Source: Bacteroidales bacterium UBA3709
Lineage (GTDB): Bacteria; Bacteroidota; Bacteroidia; Bacteroidales; UBA932
Assembly (NCBI GenBank): GCA_002372015.1
Contig: DFIA01000008.1
Coordinates: forward strand, 1 to 64,000
Length of the DNA: 64,000 nucleotides
Direction of reading: 5' to 3'
Part shown: one piece after another, positions 60,397-64,000 of the stretch
How positions within the stretch are numbered: position 1 is the stretch's first letter
How the letters are laid out: each line of letters begins with the position of its first letter
The notes under the pieces: model-generated
The model's input: the letters and a program-made list of their open reading frames with translations, nothing else
What the model was told of the DNA's origin: nothing
The model's database searches: none
Translations under genes and position numbers: made by a program

Positions 60397-61113
60397 ATGG
60401 ATATAGAACAACCTTTGTCGCCTAACAGGCAGTTAATAGAAGCACTAAGCGGAAAATCCAATGCAAAATCCTTGGTGTTTGATATGGCTTTTGAACTGTT
60501 TAATAATCTGAAAGAATTGCTGGCAGAAATTAGCAACGATTTAGATGAGGCCTTAGACGAAATTAAGGAAAGTGGTGTTGTTCTCTCAAAGCGAGTGAAA
60601 CTTGCATATCGCGACAGAGGCAAGCTCGAAGCAGAAGTGCGTTTTGCTGATGATGTGCTGGTATTTAGTTTGCTGCCAGATATTTATCAGTTTGATAAAG
60701 AGCACCCGGTGTGGCAGAATCCTTATATAGCTCAGAATAAATTTAATACGTACTGTGGAGTGATAACAGTTCATAATTTTTTGTATGAATCTGTAAAGCT
60801 CAATCGCGAGTGCGATCCTGGCTATCTTGTAGCGAGGCTGTTTATCAATAGAGAGGGGTGCTTTTTTGTGGAGGGTAAAAACCAACCGCGAAATAAAATA
60901 TCTCAGTTTGGTTCAATTAAACTCGATAAGAAAGAATTGCGCGACTTTGTAGAAAGCGCAATGTTGTATGCCATTAGTTTTGATTTACTTGTTCCGCCAT
61001 TTGAAAAAGTTAAGACCATTACAATAGGCGATAAAGATTCTGACGACTACAGAATACCTACCGGTAAGCGTAATGGTTTTAGCTACGATACAGACGGTAT
61101 AATTAATGAATAG
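60397..61113 (+). CDS. Conserved hypothetical protein
   Basis: A 238-residue soluble-looking protein with no signal peptide or membrane helix. The first 60 residues are predicted helical (LVFDMAFELFNNLKELLAEISNDLDEALDEI). Then comes a beta-rich part (RGKLEAEVRFADDVLVFSLLPDIYQFDKEHPVW, YCGVITVHNFLYESVKL) ending with an acidic and Gly/Asp-rich tail. I do not recognise the family. It overlaps the next gene by 8 bases (ATG at 61106, stop TAG at 61111-61113), so it is translationally coupled to a DUF3078-like outer-membrane protein, and tilS follows. Confidence 0.6.
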   Translation: MDIEQPLSPNRQLIEALSGKSNAKSLVFDMAFELFNNLKELLAEISNDLDEALDEIKESGVVLSKRVKLAYRDRGKLEAEVRFADDVLVFSLLPDIYQFDKEHPVWQNPYIAQNKFNTYCGVITVHNFLYESVKLNRECDPGYLVARLFINREGCFFVEGKNQPRNKISQFGSIKLDKKELRDFVESAMLYAISFDLLVPPFEKVKTITIGDKDSDDYRIPTGKRNGFSYDTDGIINE

Positions 61114-62137
61114 AAAATTTTACATACTGTTTCTGTTCTTGTTTTTAGGCTTGTTTACAACCACAGCCTACTCTCAGGTAAAGATAGGTTTCTGGGGCGA
61201 TACCATCCGCAAGAAGAGCGTACCCATCAAAAGCGGTTTAAGCAAAGAACAGGAACTGGTGAGGCTTATCGGTCTTAATTTTCCCACTCCCGTTATAGAC
61301 TATGGTGGCCCTGCTCCAAAGTTTTGGACTATTGGAATTAACGATGAACTTATTTTCTCTCAGGTGTCGCTGACAAATTGGGCGGCGGGAGGTAGTGGCT
61401 CTCTTGCCTTTAATGCATATCTGAACGGTATGGCCAATTATGCCAAGGGCAAGGTCTATTGGGACAACAGAATACAGCTTGGATACGGTTTTGTTCAGAA
61501 CTTTGACGTGGGATACCGCAAGAGCGAAGATCGCATAATTTTAGACAGTAAGTGGGGATATCAGGCTTATCGCAAGATATATTTTTCAGCTTCCTTGCAA
61601 TTTAAAAGTCAGTTTTCTCCCGGTTTTGACTACGATAAAAACAATAGGGCTACCATGAAGTCTAAATTTTTGGCCCCGGGTTATTTGACTCTCGGTCTTG
61701 GTATTGATTGGAAGCCTGGGAACGGAAAAGTGTTTTCTCTCAACTTTGCCCCCCTAACCGGAAGTATGAATATAGTGATGGCCGACAGTGCACTTAGAGT
61801 GAAGTATGGTAATAAGTACAACCGTCCGATAAGAACTGAGTTAGGAGCGCAGCTCAAGGCTACTTTTGCTAAAGAATTAACAAAGAATTTTAAGGTGGCT
61901 TCTCAGCTATCGTTGTTCTCTGATTATATGAGCAAGCCTTATAATGTTGTGGTTTATTGGGATGTTCAGGCCGATTATACCCTAAATAAATATTTTAAGG
62001 CATCTTTAAGAACCAACCTAATCTACGATGATAAGATAAAGATTGCCAATAAGGAAGGCAAAGAAGGACCACGAGTGCAGTTCAAAGAAATTTTCGGTCT
62101 TAGTTTCTCTTACACCTTAGGTACTTACAAGAAATAG
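61106..62137 (+). CDS. DUF3078-like outer-membrane beta-barrel protein
   Basis: Signal peptide (MNRKFYILFLFLFLGLFTTTAYSQ), then the DUF3078 hallmark FSQVSLTNWAAGGSGSLAFNAYLNGMANYAKGKVYWDNRIQLGYGFVQ and amphipathic strands up to the terminal SFSYTLGTYKK. Members are Bacteroidota-specific barrels of unknown function. The 8-base overlap with the upstream hypothetical gene implies coupling. tilS starts 7 bases after its stop. Confidence 0.88.
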   Translation: MNRKFYILFLFLFLGLFTTTAYSQVKIGFWGDTIRKKSVPIKSGLSKEQELVRLIGLNFPTPVIDYGGPAPKFWTIGINDELIFSQVSLTNWAAGGSGSLAFNAYLNGMANYAKGKVYWDNRIQLGYGFVQNFDVGYRKSEDRIILDSKWGYQAYRKIYFSASLQFKSQFSPGFDYDKNNRATMKSKFLAPGYLTLGLGIDWKPGNGKVFSLNFAPLTGSMNIVMADSALRVKYGNKYNRPIRTELGAQLKATFAKELTKNFKVASQLSLFSDYMSKPYNVVVYWDVQADYTLNKYFKASLRTNLIYDDKIKIANKEGKEGPRVQFKEIFGLSFSYTLGTYKK

Positions 62138-62144
62138 ACAGAAG

Positions 62145-63752
62145 ATGTGCAATTCAGACATCAGCTCCACAGAGCGTATCCTCCGGCAAATAGGCACTTT
62201 TTTTGAAGGATATAGAGAGTTTTTAGATACCCTTGGGCAGGTTAATTTCTTGCTTGCCGTGAGTGGTGGGGCAGATTCTGCCGTTATGCTTCATGCCCTT
62301 CATTCCATGTTAGATAGGGCTACTGAGAAAAGAGCTGATTCTGAGTATGCAAAAAGTAATGCTTTTGATAGTTTGTATAGTATAAAAGTAGGCAGGATAG
62401 GGGTTGCGCATGTTAATTTTCATTTGCGAGGAGAAGATAGCAATTGCGATCAGGACTTTGTTCGTAGAATTACAGAACAATATGACTATGAATTTTATAC
62501 AGTAGATTTTGATACTCTGTCTTATGCTGCTCAGCATAAGTTGTCTGTAGAAATAGCAGCCCGCAGGCTCAGATATACATGGTTTGAAGAACTGGCTCGC
62601 CGCCAAGGCTTTAATGTGTTGCTTACAGCTCATAATGCTAATGATAATGCAGAAACCTTGATATTGAATCTTGTGAGGGGAACAGGCCGGCAGGGGCTTG
62701 GTGGCATACGGCCTTGTGGTTTGATAAGTAAGGAGTCAGAAAATAGCGTGCTATATGTAATGCGGCCAATGTTGTATGTAGAACGTTCAGAAATAGAGAA
62801 GTATGCCTTAGAGCACGGTGTACGTTTTTGTACAGACTCTACAAATTTGCAAAACAACTATTCCCGAAACAAGATTCGCAACCAGATAATGCCCCTGCTG
62901 AAAGAAATAAATCCTTCTGTAATATCTTCTTTCTCAAAAGATATATCACGATTGCGAGATATGAATGTAGAACTCGACTGTTTGGCAGATATCAGGATAA
63001 AATCTTTTACAACCTTACCTAAGGCAAATGGCTGTGCGCTTGTTGATTCTTTGCGTAAAAGGTATTTGATAGGAGGAATATCTATAGACAGTCTTTATAA
63101 TCTCAGCAGTACGGATGCCGGCAATATTTCCTTTTGGTTGGGAGAACTGTTCAGGTTTTATGCAGTTCCTCAGAACGAGGCATCTATAGGAGAATTACTA
63201 AAAGCTTTAAATAAGATTAAGATTGCAAAGGCACCTGCTTTTGGCAGCAAGGTCTTTTATATGCAGAATTGCATAGTAACTATAGAAGCAGGAGATTTAA
63301 GGTTGTATAGGGCAGATATAATGCGTGTTGCAGAAGTTGCAAATCAGAGAATAGATGTAGAGAAAACTCTATCTAATGTAGAATTTTTGCCATTTGAAAT
63401 ACAAATAGAGAGGAGGATACTCAAACAAGAAAGCATCGCATCCAACTCTAAACACACATTTCAAGCAGGAGTTTGTATGTTGGATGCGGCCACACTGCAC
63501 TACCCTCTTTGTATCAGAGCATTTGAAGACGGCGATAAATTTACGCCTTACGGGATGAGGGGTATCAAGAGCATAGCAGACTTTCTTAATTCCAGAAAGG
63601 TTGATTTGCTGTTCAAAAAAATCTTGCCTATAGTTACAGAAGCAAGTGGAAAAATCGTATGTATTCCTTCTATGGAAATAGACAACCACTACAGGGTAAC
63701 TGAACAAACTAAAGAAATAGTGATAGTTTCGGCAGAGTTATCTGTTAAGTAG
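62145..63752 (+). CDS. tilS: tRNA(Ile)-lysidine synthase
   Basis: TilS converts cytidine-34 of tRNA-Ile(CAU) to lysidine so it reads AUA. The PP-loop SGGADS is at residues 40-45, followed by HLRGEDSNCDQDFV, the conserved ARRLRYTWFEELARRQ and TAHNANDNAETLILNLVRGTGRQGLGGIRP. The C-terminal domain (FEDGDKFTPYGMRGIKSIADFLNSRKV) is present. The 535-residue length is slightly above average, from a poorly conserved middle. It starts 7 bases after the DUF3078 gene on the same strand. Confidence 0.94.
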   Translation: MCNSDISSTERILRQIGTFFEGYREFLDTLGQVNFLLAVSGGADSAVMLHALHSMLDRATEKRADSEYAKSNAFDSLYSIKVGRIGVAHVNFHLRGEDSNCDQDFVRRITEQYDYEFYTVDFDTLSYAAQHKLSVEIAARRLRYTWFEELARRQGFNVLLTAHNANDNAETLILNLVRGTGRQGLGGIRPCGLISKESENSVLYVMRPMLYVERSEIEKYALEHGVRFCTDSTNLQNNYSRNKIRNQIMPLLKEINPSVISSFSKDISRLRDMNVELDCLADIRIKSFTTLPKANGCALVDSLRKRYLIGGISIDSLYNLSSTDAGNISFWLGELFRFYAVPQNEASIGELLKALNKIKIAKAPAFGSKVFYMQNCIVTIEAGDLRLYRADIMRVAEVANQRIDVEKTLSNVEFLPFEIQIERRILKQESIASNSKHTFQAGVCMLDAATLHYPLCIRAFEDGDKFTPYGMRGIKSIADFLNSRKVDLLFKKILPIVTEASGKIVCIPSMEIDNHYRVTEQTKEIVIVSAELSVK

Positions 63753-63761
63753 TTTCTGATA

Positions 63762-64000
63762 TTAGTAGTTGAACTTGTAAGTATATGGAATGCGTGCGTA
63801 GGCTTTTATTCCGTTGCTGTTCTTGATTTGTGTTATCAAGGCTTCAAGTTCAGTAGCTTGTATATCTTTTTCTATATTCAAAGTTTTGAGCACCTTAGCA
63901 AGTTTTGTTTCTTCTCCCGAAGAACTGCCAAAGGCTTCCATAAACAACTCAAATTGTGTTTTTACCCTTGGGAACTCAACAACTTTATACTGGAGGCTTT
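63762..64000 (-). CDS. Unidentified protein, C-terminal fragment (truncated by window edge)
   Basis: The stop is at 63762-63764 and the frame is open to the right edge, so only about 79 C-terminal residues are seen. The sequence reads LQYKVVEFPRVKTQFELF then MEAFGSSSGEETKLAKVLKTLNIEKD and ends AYARIPYTYKFNY. There is no recognisable domain. The hydrophilic composition does not suggest a membrane protein. It converges on tilS with a 9-base gap. Confidence 0.5.
   Translation of the reverse strand, partial: SLQYKVVEFPRVKTQFELFMEAFGSSSGEETKLAKVLKTLNIEKDIQATELEALITQIKNSNGIKAYARIPYTYKFNY

Overview
The window reads as a chromosomal segment of a Bacteroidales bacterium (phylum Bacteroidota). The evidence is the Bacteroidota promoter pattern (TTTG, about 19 bases, TAnnTTTG) ahead of several genes, lipoproteins with fimbrillin/FISUMP-like architecture, a small Hc1-type histone-like protein, CTC-type L25, BT_3928-like and DUF3078-like envelope proteins, and lpxC next to fabZ. 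Genus cannot be fixed from the sequence; a gut or rumen anaerobe is likely (NrdDG, reverse rubrerythrin, superoxide dismutase). There is no prophage, transposase, CRISPR array or integrase; most of the window is core genome with an accessory fimbrial block at about 37-44 kb.

Layout. 0-7.3 kb: end of a NUDIX/NrtR-like gene, CstA transporter, tRNA-Ser(GGA), nrdD-nrdG, a secreted MORN-repeat protein, sodB. 7.3-11 kb: a copper-ATPase gene broken at an A11 tract into an HMA-domain ORF and a P-type ATPase ORF, then a Tat-exported Fe-S aldo/keto reductase. 11-22.4 kb: L,D-transpeptidase, CCA-adding enzyme, an HsdR-N-like protein, holA, alr, a sugar-nucleotide epimerase, an ArnT-like/LAB_N/GT2 glycosyl-transfer cluster, a histone-like gene and an S41 protease. 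22.4-29.5 kb: AGCS symporter, lipid kinase, dipeptidyl peptidase III, holin-like membrane protein, clostripain-like peptidase, reverse rubrerythrin. 29.7-37 kb: L25, pth, FtsB/DivIC-like protein, nucleotidyltransferase, CPBP protease, a degenerate phosphomannose-isomerase-like protein with a Cys/His tail, Hsp15-like protein, purB, folP. 37-44.3 kb: three fimbrillin-type lipoproteins. 44.3-64 kb: tmk, BT_3928-like protein, phosphodiester glycosidase, infB-nusA, lpxD-lpxC-fabZ-lpxA-wbqC (lipid A synthesis), an outer-membrane FadL-like protein, a repeat-rich lipoprotein, proS, a conserved hypothetical, DUF3078, tilS and the end of an unidentified gene.

Most noteworthy signals: (1) the copA locus, where a copper-chaperone-sized HMA ORF and the transporter lie in different frames joined at an A11 tract, as expected for recoding, phase variation or a homopolymer error; (2) lpxC and fabZ, fused in typical Bacteroidales, are here in the same frame and separated by a single TAA; (3) a roughly 65-70 bp palindromic repeat family scattered between genes and touching start or stop codons; (4) a phosphomannose-isomerase-like protein that seems to have lost its metal site but gained a CDCGH-repeat tail.
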